Shown: one piece after another, positions 18,143-25,783 of the stretch
Layout of the letters: each line of letters opens with the position of its first letter
How positions within the stretch are numbered: the first letter of the stretch is position 1
DNA from: Streptomyces sp. ISL-94
GTDB lineage: Bacteria; Actinomycetota; Actinomycetes; Streptomycetales; Streptomycetaceae
Reading direction: 5' to 3'
Length of the DNA: 64,000 nucleotides
NCBI RefSeq assembly: GCF_018614075.1
Contig: NZ_JAGGOZ010000027.1
Span: 1 to 64,000, forward strand
Translations under genes and position numbers: made by a program
The notes under the pieces: model-generated
The model's input: the letters and a program-made list of their open reading frames with translations, nothing else
The model's database searches: none
What the model was told of the DNA's origin: nothing

Positions 18143-19287
18143 CGGGCACCTCGCAGCAGCGGGCGCAGCCGCTCCCAGCCGCGCTCCCGTACGAAGCCCC
18201 GCGCGGCCCAGCGCAGCGCCGGTACGGTGACCACCAGCCCGGCGGCGTCCCGCTCCAGCACGTGCACCTCGGCCACCCGGCGGCGCCCCTCCCGGTCCCG
18301 GACCAGGTGGACGACCAGGGTCAGCGCGGCGGCCAACTGGCTGTGCAGGGCGGCCCGGTCGAGCCCGGCGGCCGTCCCCAGCGCCTCCAGCCGGGCCGGG
18401 ACATGGGCGGCGGCATTGGCATGGACCGTGCCACAGCCTCCTTCGTGGCCCGTGTTGAGAGCCGCGAGCAGGTCCGCCACCTCGGGGCCCCGGACCTCGC
18501 CGACCACCAGCCGGTCGGGCCGCATCCGCAGGGCCTGCCGGACCAGGTCCGCCAGGGTGACCAGACCCGCGCCCTCCTGGTTGGCCGGTCGCGTCTCCAG
18601 CCGCACCACGTGCGGATGGTCCGGGCGCAGCTCGGCCGAATCCTCGGCGAGCACGATCCGCTCGCCGGGGCCGACCAGCCCCAGCAGGGCACTGAGCAGG
18701 GTCGTCTTACCGGTTCCGGTCCCGCCGGAGACGAGGAAGGACAGCCGGGCCTCGACCATCTCCCGGAGCAGCCGGTGTCCGCCGGGCGGCAGTGTCCCCG
18801 CCGCGACGAGCTCCTCCAGCGTGAACGCCCGGGGCCGCACCACCCGCAGCGAGAGGCAGGCCGACCCGACCGCCACCGGGGGCAGCACGGCATGCAGCCG
18901 GGTGCCGTCCGGCATCCGGGCGTCCACCCAGGGCCGGGCGTCATCCAGCCGGCGGCCCGCGACGGCGGCCAGCCGCTGGGCGAGCCTGCGCACGGCGTCG
19001 GCGTCGGTGAAGGTCACCCCGGTCAGCTCCAGCCCGCCGCCCCGGTCCACCCACACCCGGTCGGGGGCCGCCACCAGCACATCGGTGACCTCGGGGTCGG
19101 CGAGCAGTGCCTCCAACGGGCCCGCGCCGACCAGCTCCGACCGTAACTCGGCGGCCACCCCCAGCACTTCCGCGTCACCCAACAGTCGGCCCTGGGCCCG
19201 CAGGGCGGCCGCCACCCGCGCCGGAGTCGGCTCCGCCCCGGTCTCGGCGAGCCGCCTGCGCACCGCGTCCAGAAGCACCGCGCTCAT
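18139..19287 (-). CDS. TadA/CpaF-family secretion ATPase
   Basis: 382 residues. Hexameric ATPase that powers pilus or protein export. Walker A VSGGTGTGKTTLL (residues about 185), Asp-box VLAEDSAELRPDHPHVVRLE, and the Walker B region LRMRPDRLVVGEVRGPE with the Glu pair, followed by the His-box HEGGCGTVHANAA. The N-terminal region (residues 1-150) carries the all-alpha/beta TadA-like domain. Stop and start overlap with ssd upstream (4 bp) and tadB downstream, so the operon is tightly coupled. Confidence 0.93.
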   Translation of the reverse strand: MSAVLLDAVRRRLAETGAEPTPARVAAALRAQGRLLGDAEVLGVAAELRSELVGAGPLEALLADPEVTDVLVAAPDRVWVDRGGGLELTGVTFTDADAVRRLAQRLAAVAGRRLDDARPWVDARMPDGTRLHAVLPPVAVGSACLSLRVVRPRAFTLEELVAAGTLPPGGHRLLREMVEARLSFLVSGGTGTGKTTLLSALLGLVGPGERIVLAEDSAELRPDHPHVVRLETRPANQEGAGLVTLADLVRQALRMRPDRLVVGEVRGPEVADLLAALNTGHEGGCGTVHANAAAHVPARLEALGTAAGLDRAALHSQLAAALTLVVHLVRDREGRRRVAEVHVLERDAAGLVVTVPALRWAARGFVRERGWERLRPLLRGAR

Positions 19288-20432
19288 GCCGGCACCCCCG
19301 TGGCTGAGCCGAGCGCCCGCTCCCAGAAGCGGTCGCAGAAGCGGGCCAGCGCGCCCCGCCCCTGGGCCCCCGGCGGTTCCCCCTCGGCCACCCGCCCCGG
19401 GAGCCCCACCTCCACCGGCACCTCGCCGGCCAGCGGCGCCCCCAGCAGTCCGGCCACGGCCTCGGCATCGAGACCACCCGGGCAGCGGCCCCGTACGACG
19501 ACACGCACGTCCCGGGCCACCATCCGCACCCCGGCCGCCACCCGGCCCGCGGCGGCCACCGCCCGGAGCTCACCCGGCACCACCAGCAGCACCAGGTCGA
19601 GCTGGGCCAGCACCTCGGCCACGGCTTCGTCCACCCGCCGCGGGAGGTCGACCACCACGACCCCGCCCCGGCGGCGTGCGGCGGCCACGACCGACCGCAT
19701 CGCGTCGGGCGGCACCACCACGCGGTCCCCGCGGTCCCAGCTGAGGACCCGCAGGGCATGCAGTTCGGGCAGGGACTCCTCCAATGCTCCGGCTCCGACC
19801 CGTCCGCGCGAGGCCGCGAAGTCGGGCCAGCGCAGTCCTTCCGCGGCCTCGCCCCCGAGCAGGACGTCCATGCCCCCGCCCAGTGGGTCCCCGTCGATGA
19901 GGATGGTCCGCTCGCCGGCGCGGGCGGCCCTGAGGGCGAGTGCGCAGGCGAGGGTGGAGGCCCCCGCTCCACCGCTGCCGCCGATCACTCCGACCGTGAG
20001 GGCGGGCCGTCCGGCTCCTTCCACCACATCGGCGATGCGGTCCACGAGCCGGCTCTCGGCGTCGGGAAGCGTGAGCACCTCCTCGGCGCCGATCTCCACC
20101 GCCCGCTGCCACACGAGGGGGTCGTCCGGGTCCCGGCCGACGAGGAACACCCCGTCCCGGCGCGGCGCCCCGCGCACCCGCAGGGCGGCGTCGGCCCCGA
20201 CCAGCACCAGCGGCGCGGACTCCCATCCGACGCTGCCGACGCTTGCGCCACTCGTTCCGCTTTGCTCGGGCACCCCGTGGTGCACATGCGGCTCGGCCCC
20301 GGCGGCGGCGCACAGCCGCAGCAGGTCGTCGAGCAGCAGGGGATCCTCGGTGATGATCAGCGGTCGCCCGCCACCGGGCACCACCCCGCCCACCACCGAC
20401 TCCGGCGTTTCACACGACTTCGATCGGACCAC
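19284..20432 (-). CDS. ssd: Septum site-determining protein Ssd (CpaE-like)
   Basis: 382 residues from GTG 20432. MinD/ParA-superfamily ATPase of CpaE type: a receiver-like N-terminal part (residues 20-140) and an ATPase half with GVIGGSGGAGASTLACALAL, where the canonical KGG-x-GK-T Walker A is altered (Lys positions replaced by Gly and Ala), then DGDPLGGGMDVLLG. In mycobacteria the homologue Rv3660c affects septation and is called Ssd; it is the first gene of the tad operon there too. The loss of the P-loop lysine suggests weak or no ATP hydrolysis. Confidence 0.85.
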   Translation of the reverse strand: MVRSKSCETPESVVGGVVPGGGRPLIITEDPLLLDDLLRLCAAAGAEPHVHHGVPEQSGTSGASVGSVGWESAPLVLVGADAALRVRGAPRRDGVFLVGRDPDDPLVWQRAVEIGAEEVLTLPDAESRLVDRIADVVEGAGRPALTVGVIGGSGGAGASTLACALALRAARAGERTILIDGDPLGGGMDVLLGGEAAEGLRWPDFAASRGRVGAGALEESLPELHALRVLSWDRGDRVVVPPDAMRSVVAAARRRGGVVVVDLPRRVDEAVAEVLAQLDLVLLVVPGELRAVAAAGRVAAGVRMVARDVRVVVRGRCPGGLDAEAVAGLLGAPLAGEVPVEVGLPGRVAEGEPPGAQGRGALARFCDRFWERALGSATGVPA

Positions 20433-20702
20433 GATCTCCGCCCCCTTCTCACTGCGAAATCCAGCACCGCGGACTTCGCGGCTGGAATCACCGTGCAGCG
20501 ATCAGGAAAAAGAAGTGGATCTTGCTCGAAAACTGTGGACACCGAGTCGATTGTGAATAACCCGGTCACCCACTCAGGTGAGTTCCGGAGCGCGGCGGAA
20601 CCACTACGCACGGTTACGAGTTTGAAGAGGTGAGGGCCTTCGCCACGCAGGCCCCCTACACACGGGAGGGCCGGAGGAATGGTCACTTGGGGCCGAAGGC
20701 AG

Positions 20703-20800
20703 GGACGCGAACCGCGTCCGGACATGCGACGACCCCCGCCGGGGGGGAGAGCGGGGGTCGTCCCCACGGTCCGACTCGGGGGGGGAGGAGCCAGACCGGG
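20703..20800 (-). ncRNA. 6C small RNA
   Basis: On the minus strand there are two adjacent hairpins with C-rich loops, the hallmark of the actinobacterial 6C motif. Hairpin 1: arms 20788-20798 and 20767-20777 (11 bp with two G-U pairs), loop 20778-20787 with eight C in a row. Hairpin 2: arms 20751-20762 and 20728-20739 (12 bp perfect), loop 20740-20750 with seven C in a row. A third stem (20703-20709 with 20713-20719) may end the RNA. The location between ssd and the HAD gene equals that of mycobacterial B11 (6C) between Rv3660c and Rv3661, and of S. coelicolor scr3559. A TGCTAA box just upstream may be the -10. The rest of the 477-bp gap (20433-20702 and 20801-20909) shows no gene. Confidence 0.9.
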
Positions 20801-20909
20801 TTAGCACGGTCGCGAACGATCCGTGACTTCCATGGTGTACCCGAGAGGCTTCTCAGGCAAACCCACGCGCCACACCTTACGCCGAATGGTGGGCGCATAT
20901 GCTCGGTGC

Positions 20910-21788
20910 GTGGAAAATCAGCCCTTGCCGCACTCCTCGCCGCGCACCGCGGCCTTCTTCGACCTGGACAAGACGGTCATTGCGAAGTCGAGCACCTTGA
21001 CGTTCAGCAAGTCCTTCTACCAGGGCGGTCTGATCAACCGGCGCGCCGTGCTGCGCACCGCGTACACGCAGTTCATCTTCCTGGCCGGCGGCGCCGACCA
21101 CGATCAGATGGAACGGATGCGCGAGTACCTCTCCGCCCTCTGCAAGGGGTGGAACGTGCAGCAGGTGCGGGAGATCGTCGCGGAAGCCCTGCACGAGCTG
21201 ATCGACCCGATCATCTACGACGAGGCCGCATCCCTTATCGAGGCCCACCACACGGCCGGCCGCGACGTGGTGATCGTGTCGACCTCCGGCGCGGAGGTGG
21301 TCGAGCCGATCGGGGAGATGCTCGGCGCGGACCGCGTCGTCGCCACGCGCATGGTCGTCGGCGAGGACGGCTGCTTCACCGGAGAGATCGAGTACTACGC
21401 ATACGGGCCCACGAAGGCGGAGGCCGTCCGCGGGCTCGCCGAGTCCGAGGGCTACGACCTCGCCCGGTGCTACGCCTACAGCGACTCGGCTACCGACATC
21501 CCCATGCTCGAGGCGGTCGGGCACCCGCACGCCGTCAACCCCGACCGGGCGCTGCGGCGCGAGGCCGTGGCGCGCGAGTGGCCGGTGCTCGTGTTCAACC
21601 GGCCGGTGCGGCTGAAGCAGCGGCTGCCCGGGCTGTCGATGCCGACGCGGCCGGCGCTGGTCGCCGCGGCGGCCGTGGGCGCGGCCGCCGCCACAGCCGG
21701 GCTGGTCTGGTACGCGAGCCGGCGCCGGGCCGGGGCCCTGGCCGCCGCCGCTGCCGCAGCGAGCGCCGTGACAGCCACCCCTGCGTGA
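20910..21788 (+). CDS. HAD-superfamily IB phosphatase (SerB-like)
   Basis: 292 residues if the start is GTG 20910 (VENQPLPHS); ATG 20886 is an alternative, and neither has a clear ribosome site. HAD motifs: AFFDLDKTVI (nucleophile Asp), motif II VSTSGAEVV, and motif III/IV YAYSDSATDIPMLEAVG. The first insert is helical, as in HAD-IB hydrolases related to phosphoserine phosphatase. The C-terminus has one membrane helix (ALVAAAAVGAAAATAGLVWY) and a basic end, so the enzyme is probably membrane-tethered. Homologue of Rv3661. It is divergent from the 6C RNA. Confidence 0.85.
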   Translation: MENQPLPHSSPRTAAFFDLDKTVIAKSSTLTFSKSFYQGGLINRRAVLRTAYTQFIFLAGGADHDQMERMREYLSALCKGWNVQQVREIVAEALHELIDPIIYDEAASLIEAHHTAGRDVVIVSTSGAEVVEPIGEMLGADRVVATRMVVGEDGCFTGEIEYYAYGPTKAEAVRGLAESEGYDLARCYAYSDSATDIPMLEAVGHPHAVNPDRALRREAVAREWPVLVFNRPVRLKQRLPGLSMPTRPALVAAAAVGAAAATAGLVWYASRRRAGALAAAAAAASAVTATPA

Positions 21789-21840
21789 TGTCTTGATCTG
21801 CGCCAATTTCGGACGCCCGATTCGCCCGATCTCGCCCCGG

Positions 21841-21877
21841 AAAGTAAAAAGTGGAGCCAGGGGTTTCGCATGGCTCC
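21841..21877 (-). terminator. Leftward intrinsic terminator
   Basis: Stem of 7 bp (21853-21859 with 21871-21877) and an 11-nt loop. On the minus strand it is followed by a T-rich run (ACTTTTTACTTT, 21841-21852 in reverse). It stops leftward transcription arriving from the Fic-like gene, or from an unannotated RNA, before it runs into the convergent HAD gene. Confidence 0.65.
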
Positions 21878-22227
21878 GAAGCGGAGTACAAATAAAGCAA
21901 CGGCCCGCGAGACCAAAGAACATCCGAGAGGATCATCTTTAAAACGCAGTAAGGCCCACGGACCGAAGCATGAACGCCGAGCACCCACGCGACGTCGACC
22001 CGTCGATTACGGGCCAGCCGCACCAGGTGACGGGCAAAGTTCCCGACCTGATGGGCAACCTTCGAGGACGCTTGGTAACTCGACGCAAGTGCCAGCGGCG
22101 ACACCAACGCAAGACGGTGTCGCCGCAACCCATTGTGGGGAACATTCAAGAACGCCCGTGGATGTCCGAGACATTTCAGGGGCGTCTGGGACGTTCGGGG
22201 GACGTTCGGGGAAGGTTCGGAAGGCCC
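21878..22227. other. 350-bp gap of lower G+C, no gene seen
   Basis: Between the leftward terminator and the Fic-like stop lies sequence visibly richer in A/T than its neighbours. ORFs on both strands exist but lack third-position G/C bias. The phrase GACGTTCGGGG occurs twice in close succession near 22193-22215 with a related GAAGGTTCGG after it. It may hold the long 3' untranslated region of the Fic-like gene or a small RNA. Confidence 0.4.
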
Positions 22228-23079
22228 TCAGGCCGCGCCTCGCTGAAGCGCCTCGCAGACGGCCGTCGACTCACGGACGCCGAGTTCGACCGCGCGGCCG
22301 CAGTGGGCGATCCACGCGGCCATCCCCTCGGCGGTACCGGAGACGTAGCCCTCGAAGGCGGCCAGGTACGCCTCGCGCCCCTGCTCGGCGTGTCCGACCT
22401 CCGCCGGGCAGATCGCCTTCGGGTCCAGACCGCTGTTGATCAGGACGATGCGCTCGGCCGCCCGCGCGATCAGGCCGTTGTACGTGGCGAAGGGACGCAG
22501 GGCCAGCAGTTCGCCGTGCACCACCGCCGCGGTGATCAGCGCCGGGACGGAGCCGCCCGCGATGATCAGGCGGGAGAGCCCGTCCAGCCGCCCGGCGACC
22601 TCCTCCGCGCTCGGCAGCGGCAGCTCCACCAGCGGCTCGTCCACCGGCTCGCCCGCCAGGCGCGGGCGGCCCACCACGTCTCCGTCCGCCGTCGACCCCG
22701 ACGCCACCAGGTGGAGCCGCGCAAGGACCCGCAGCGGCGACTGGCGCCAGATGCTCAGCAGCTGCCCGGCCTCGGCGGTGAGCCGGAGCGCCGCGCCCAC
22801 CGTCAGCGCCTCGGGCTCCGTCCCGAAGTCGGTCCGGCGGCGCACCTCCTCCAGCGCCCAGTCCGCACCGGACAGCGCCGCGCTCCCGCGGGCGCCGCGC
22901 AGCGCGGCCTCCGAGGTGATCTCGCCACTGCGGCGGCGCATGACCCGGTGCCCGTAGACCCGGTCCACTGCCTTGCGTACGGAATCCACGGACTCGGCGA
23001 CACCGGGCAGCCCGGCCAGGGGAGCCAACGGGTCAGAAGCGCTACTCATAAGTAGGGAGCCTACGCACTGCACACCCAT
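22228..23079 (-). CDS. Fic-like protein with degenerate active site
   Basis: 283 residues from ATG 23079, chosen because AAGGAGGGG lies 8 bases upstream; the internal ATG 23049 has no ribosome site. All-helical; the region ELLALRPFATYNGLIARAAE (residues about 195-215) aligns with the Fic motif HPFx(D/E)GNGRxxR, but the catalytic His is Arg, the Asp/Glu-Gly pair is Thr-Tyr, and the Arg after the Gly is Leu. AMP transfer is therefore unlikely. Homologues (Rv3662c type) are conserved beside ssd in actinobacteria and often mislabelled oxidoreductase. Function unknown. Confidence 0.7.
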   Translation of the reverse strand: MGVQCVGSLLMSSASDPLAPLAGLPGVAESVDSVRKAVDRVYGHRVMRRRSGEITSEAALRGARGSAALSGADWALEEVRRRTDFGTEPEALTVGAALRLTAEAGQLLSIWRQSPLRVLARLHLVASGSTADGDVVGRPRLAGEPVDEPLVELPLPSAEEVAGRLDGLSRLIIAGGSVPALITAAVVHGELLALRPFATYNGLIARAAERIVLINSGLDPKAICPAEVGHAEQGREAYLAAFEGYVSGTAEGMAAWIAHCGRAVELGVRESTAVCEALQRGAA

Positions 23080-23163
23080 GGCACCGACCCCTCCTTGGAG
23101 TGGTCTTCTTCACTCACCTTGACAACTCAACTCAACGCAATCAGTCCACTACGCTTGGTGAAC

Positions 23164-24294
23164 ATGAAGATCGCTTTCGTGGGAAAGGGCGGCAGCGGCA
23201 AGACGACGCTGTCCTCCCTCTTCATCCGCCACCTCGCCGCCAATGAAGCCCCCGTCGTCGCGGTGGACGCCGACATCAACCAGCACCTGGGCGCCGCGCT
23301 CGGACTCGGCGAGGACGAGGCAGCCGAACTGCCCGCCCTGGGCGCGCACCTGCCCCTGATCAAGGAGTACCTGCGGGGTTCCAACCCGCGCATCGCGTCC
23401 GCCGACACGATGATCAAGACCACCCCGCCCGGCCGCGGCTCGCGCCTGCTGCGGATCACCGAAGACAACCCGGTCTACGCGGCCTGCGCGCGCACCCTCC
23501 TGCTCGACGGGGAGCCCGTACGGCTCATGGCCACCGGCCCGTTCACCGAGGCCGATCTGGGCGTGGCCTGCTACCACTCCAAGGTCGGGGCGGTCGAGCT
23601 CTGCCTCAACCACCTCGTCGACGGCCCCGACGAGTACATGGTCGTCGACATGACAGCAGGCTCGGACTCCTTCGCCTCCGGCATGTTCACCCGCTTCGAC
23701 GTGACCTTCCTGGTCGCCGAGCCGACCCGCAAGGGCGTCTCCGTCTACCGCCAGTACAAGGAGTACGCCCGGGACTTCGGGGTCTCGCTCAAGGTCATCG
23801 GGAACAAGGTGCAGGGCCCGGAGGACATCGAATTCCTCCAGGACGAGGTGGGCGAGGACCTGCTGGTCACCGTCGGGCACTCCGACTGGGTGCGCGCCAT
23901 GGAGAAGGGCCGCCCAGCCGCCTTCGAGCTGCTGGAGGCGACCAACCGGCTCGCCCTCCAGTGCCTCCAGGACGCGGCCGACGACTCCTACGCGCACCGC
24001 GACTGGGAGCGGTACACCGAGCAGATGGTGCGGTTCCACCTCAAGAACGCAGAGAGCTGGGGCAACGCCAAGACCGGGGTCGACCTGGCGGACCAGGTCG
24101 ACCCCGATTTCGTCCTGCGCGAGGGGGTCGAGGCAATCGGAGGGGCCGAGGGCCTCGAAGGGGCGGAGGGCCTCGAAGGGGCGGAGGGCCTCGAAGGGGC
24201 CGCAGCGCTGGAAGGAGCCGAGGCCCTCGAAGGGGTCGAGGCGCTCGTCAGTCCTCGTCCGCACCCTCATCAGCCGGCCCCGCAGCCGGCTTGA
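23164..24294 (+). CDS. CooC/ParA-like ATPase with repeated C-terminal tail
   Basis: 376 residues from ATG 23164; GTG 23158 is possible. Deviant Walker A FVGKGGSGKTTLSSLF at the N-terminus, then VVAVDADINQHLGAALGLG and YMVVDMTAGSDSFASGMF (switch regions), the pattern of CooC/nickel-insertion ATPases and related MinD-like proteins. After residue about 325 the chain becomes six imperfect repeats of a GAEGLE hexapeptide encoded by an 18-bp minisatellite, then a Pro/His tail (PRPHPHQPAPQPA). The last 47 bp overlap the convergent lipoprotein gene. Target metalloenzyme not apparent here. Confidence 0.82.
   Translation: MKIAFVGKGGSGKTTLSSLFIRHLAANEAPVVAVDADINQHLGAALGLGEDEAAELPALGAHLPLIKEYLRGSNPRIASADTMIKTTPPGRGSRLLRITEDNPVYAACARTLLLDGEPVRLMATGPFTEADLGVACYHSKVGAVELCLNHLVDGPDEYMVVDMTAGSDSFASGMFTRFDVTFLVAEPTRKGVSVYRQYKEYARDFGVSLKVIGNKVQGPEDIEFLQDEVGEDLLVTVGHSDWVRAMEKGRPAAFELLEATNRLALQCLQDAADDSYAHRDWERYTEQMVRFHLKNAESWGNAKTGVDLADQVDPDFVLREGVEAIGGAEGLEGAEGLEGAEGLEGAAALEGAEALEGVEALVSPRPHPHQPAPQPA
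24142..24249 (+). repeat. 18-bp minisatellite, six units, in coding sequence
   Basis: Units start at 24142, 24160, 24178, 24196, 24214 and 24232. Units 2 and 3 are identical, unit 1 differs from them by one base, and units 4-6 are more diverged. The frame is kept, giving Glu/Gly/Leu/Ala hexapeptides. It lies at the very end of the ATPase gene. Confidence 0.9.
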
Positions 24295-25549
24295 CCTCGG
24301 CGGGGGCCGCCGGCGGCGCGGGCGGCGGCCCCGCGGTCAGGAACTTCGCCCAGCCCTGCTTCGGCGACTCGCCGACATCGAGGGTGCGCATCCACTCCAG
24401 GGTCTTCGGGTCCTGGGCGTCCAGCCAGTCCGCCAGCTCGCGGAACGGCACGCAGCGGACGTCCTTCCGGGTGCACATGCTCTTGATGGACTCCTCGACG
24501 GCGCGCATGTAGGTGCCGCCGTTCCAGGACTCGAAGTGGTTGCCGATGATCAGCGGTGCGCGGTTGCCCTGGTAGGCACGGTCGAAGGCCTGCCCCAGGC
24601 CGTCGCGCATCTGGTCGCCCCAGTACTGGTGCTGCGAGGGGTCGCCCTGCGAGGTCGTCCCGGACTGGTTGACCATGTAGTTGTAGTCCATGCTCAGCGT
24701 GTCGAAGGCGCGGCCCGGCATGGGCACCAGCTGCAGCGGCAGGTCCCACAGCCCGTCCGTCTTCTTGGGCCAGATCTGCTTGCTGATGCCGCTGGAGTCG
24801 TAGCGGAAGCCCATGTCCTTTGCCGCCAGCATGAAGTTCTTCTGGCCCTCCAGGCACGGCGTGCGGGCCCCGATCAGCTCCTTGTCGTAGTCGAAGGGGA
24901 GGGGCGCCATGTCCTTCAGGCCCGCGTTCGTCTTCCAGTTCTTGACGAAGGACTTGGCCTGGTTGATCTCGCTCTTCCACTCGTCGACCGACCAGGTGCC
25001 GACGCCGCCGTCGGGACCGCAGAAGTGGCCGTTGAAGTGGGTGCCGATCTCGTTGCCCTCCAGCCAGGCGGCGCGCACCTGGGTGGCGGTGTCCTTGATG
25101 CCCTGGAGGTCGCCGAAGCCGATGTCGGAGCGGCCGGGTGAGTGCTGCGGGGCGGTGTAGAGGGAACGCTTCTCCTCCGGAAGCATGTACACACCACTGA
25201 GGAAGTACGTCATGCGGGCGTTGTACTGCTTGCCGACCTCGCGGAAATGCGAGAAGAGCTTCTGGCTGTCCTCGCCGGCGCCGTCCCACGAGAACACCAC
25301 GAACTGCGGGGGCTTCTCGCCGGGCTTCAGCTTCTCCGCCTTTTGTACGTTCGGCTGACTGCCGGTGTACGCGGTCGAACCGTCGCCGATGAGCCGGTTG
25401 ACGCTGCCGGGGGCATCGGGGGCATGGGCGCCCTTGTTGGGCCCGGTGGCTGGGGACTTGGCGGGCTTCGAGGAGCTGCAGCCGGCAACTCCCAGGACCA
25501 ACGCCGTGGCGACCAGGCCGCCGGCGATTTTCTTCGTGGCGGCGATCAT
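24248..25549 (-). CDS. Polysaccharide deacetylase-like lipoprotein
   Basis: 433 residues from ATG 25549 (GAGGTGGGG upstream). Signal peptide with lipobox LGVAGC; a Ser/Pro/Lys linker follows. The body has the fold cues of carbohydrate esterase family 4: VVFSWDGAGEDS at the first strand (Asp), then GNEIGTHFNGHFCG with a His pair (NGH) and IGNHFESWNGG near the C-terminus. It is anchored outside the membrane and may act on cell-wall or capsule glycans; substrate not predicted. The C-terminus is Pro/Ala-rich and acidic. It overlaps the ATPase gene tail-to-tail by 47 bp. Confidence 0.8.
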   Translation of the reverse strand: MIAATKKIAGGLVATALVLGVAGCSSSKPAKSPATGPNKGAHAPDAPGSVNRLIGDGSTAYTGSQPNVQKAEKLKPGEKPPQFVVFSWDGAGEDSQKLFSHFREVGKQYNARMTYFLSGVYMLPEEKRSLYTAPQHSPGRSDIGFGDLQGIKDTATQVRAAWLEGNEIGTHFNGHFCGPDGGVGTWSVDEWKSEINQAKSFVKNWKTNAGLKDMAPLPFDYDKELIGARTPCLEGQKNFMLAAKDMGFRYDSSGISKQIWPKKTDGLWDLPLQLVPMPGRAFDTLSMDYNYMVNQSGTTSQGDPSQHQYWGDQMRDGLGQAFDRAYQGNRAPLIIGNHFESWNGGTYMRAVEESIKSMCTRKDVRCVPFRELADWLDAQDPKTLEWMRTLDVGESPKQGWAKFLTAGPPPAPPAAPAEVKPAAGPADEGADED

Positions 25550-25783
25550 CCGCCCCACCTCTCCCTCGCAGTTCCGTTTCAGGGCTTCCGCGCCGCAACG
25601 TCCCATGCGGTCCACTTTGAGGAAGATGTGACAAGCCGTACAAAATGATTAATCACCCTTGAGTGCTAATTCCTAGGCTATTTGCCGGTATTGACCACCA
25701 CTTCTCTTTACTGTCCATTACCATCCATTTACCGAGTGTTGAGACTCCCGCCGCTTCACCCCTCCCCCGAGGAGACGGGACCT

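Noticed and set aside
21870-22439. Plus-strand frame in the low-G+C gap (MAPKRSTNK...)
   Set aside because: No third-position G/C bias in the gap portion, no ribosome site, and the 3' half runs antisense into the Fic-like gene.
24142-24249. CRISPR-like array
   Set aside because: The repeats are contiguous without spacers, are in frame in a coding gene and no cas gene is present. The same holds for the 15-bp repeat at 42461-42505.
25661-25670. GAGTGCTAAT, half of a CIRCE (HrcA) element
   Set aside because: The partner TTAGCACTC is absent at the required 9-bp spacing, and no chaperone gene is nearby.
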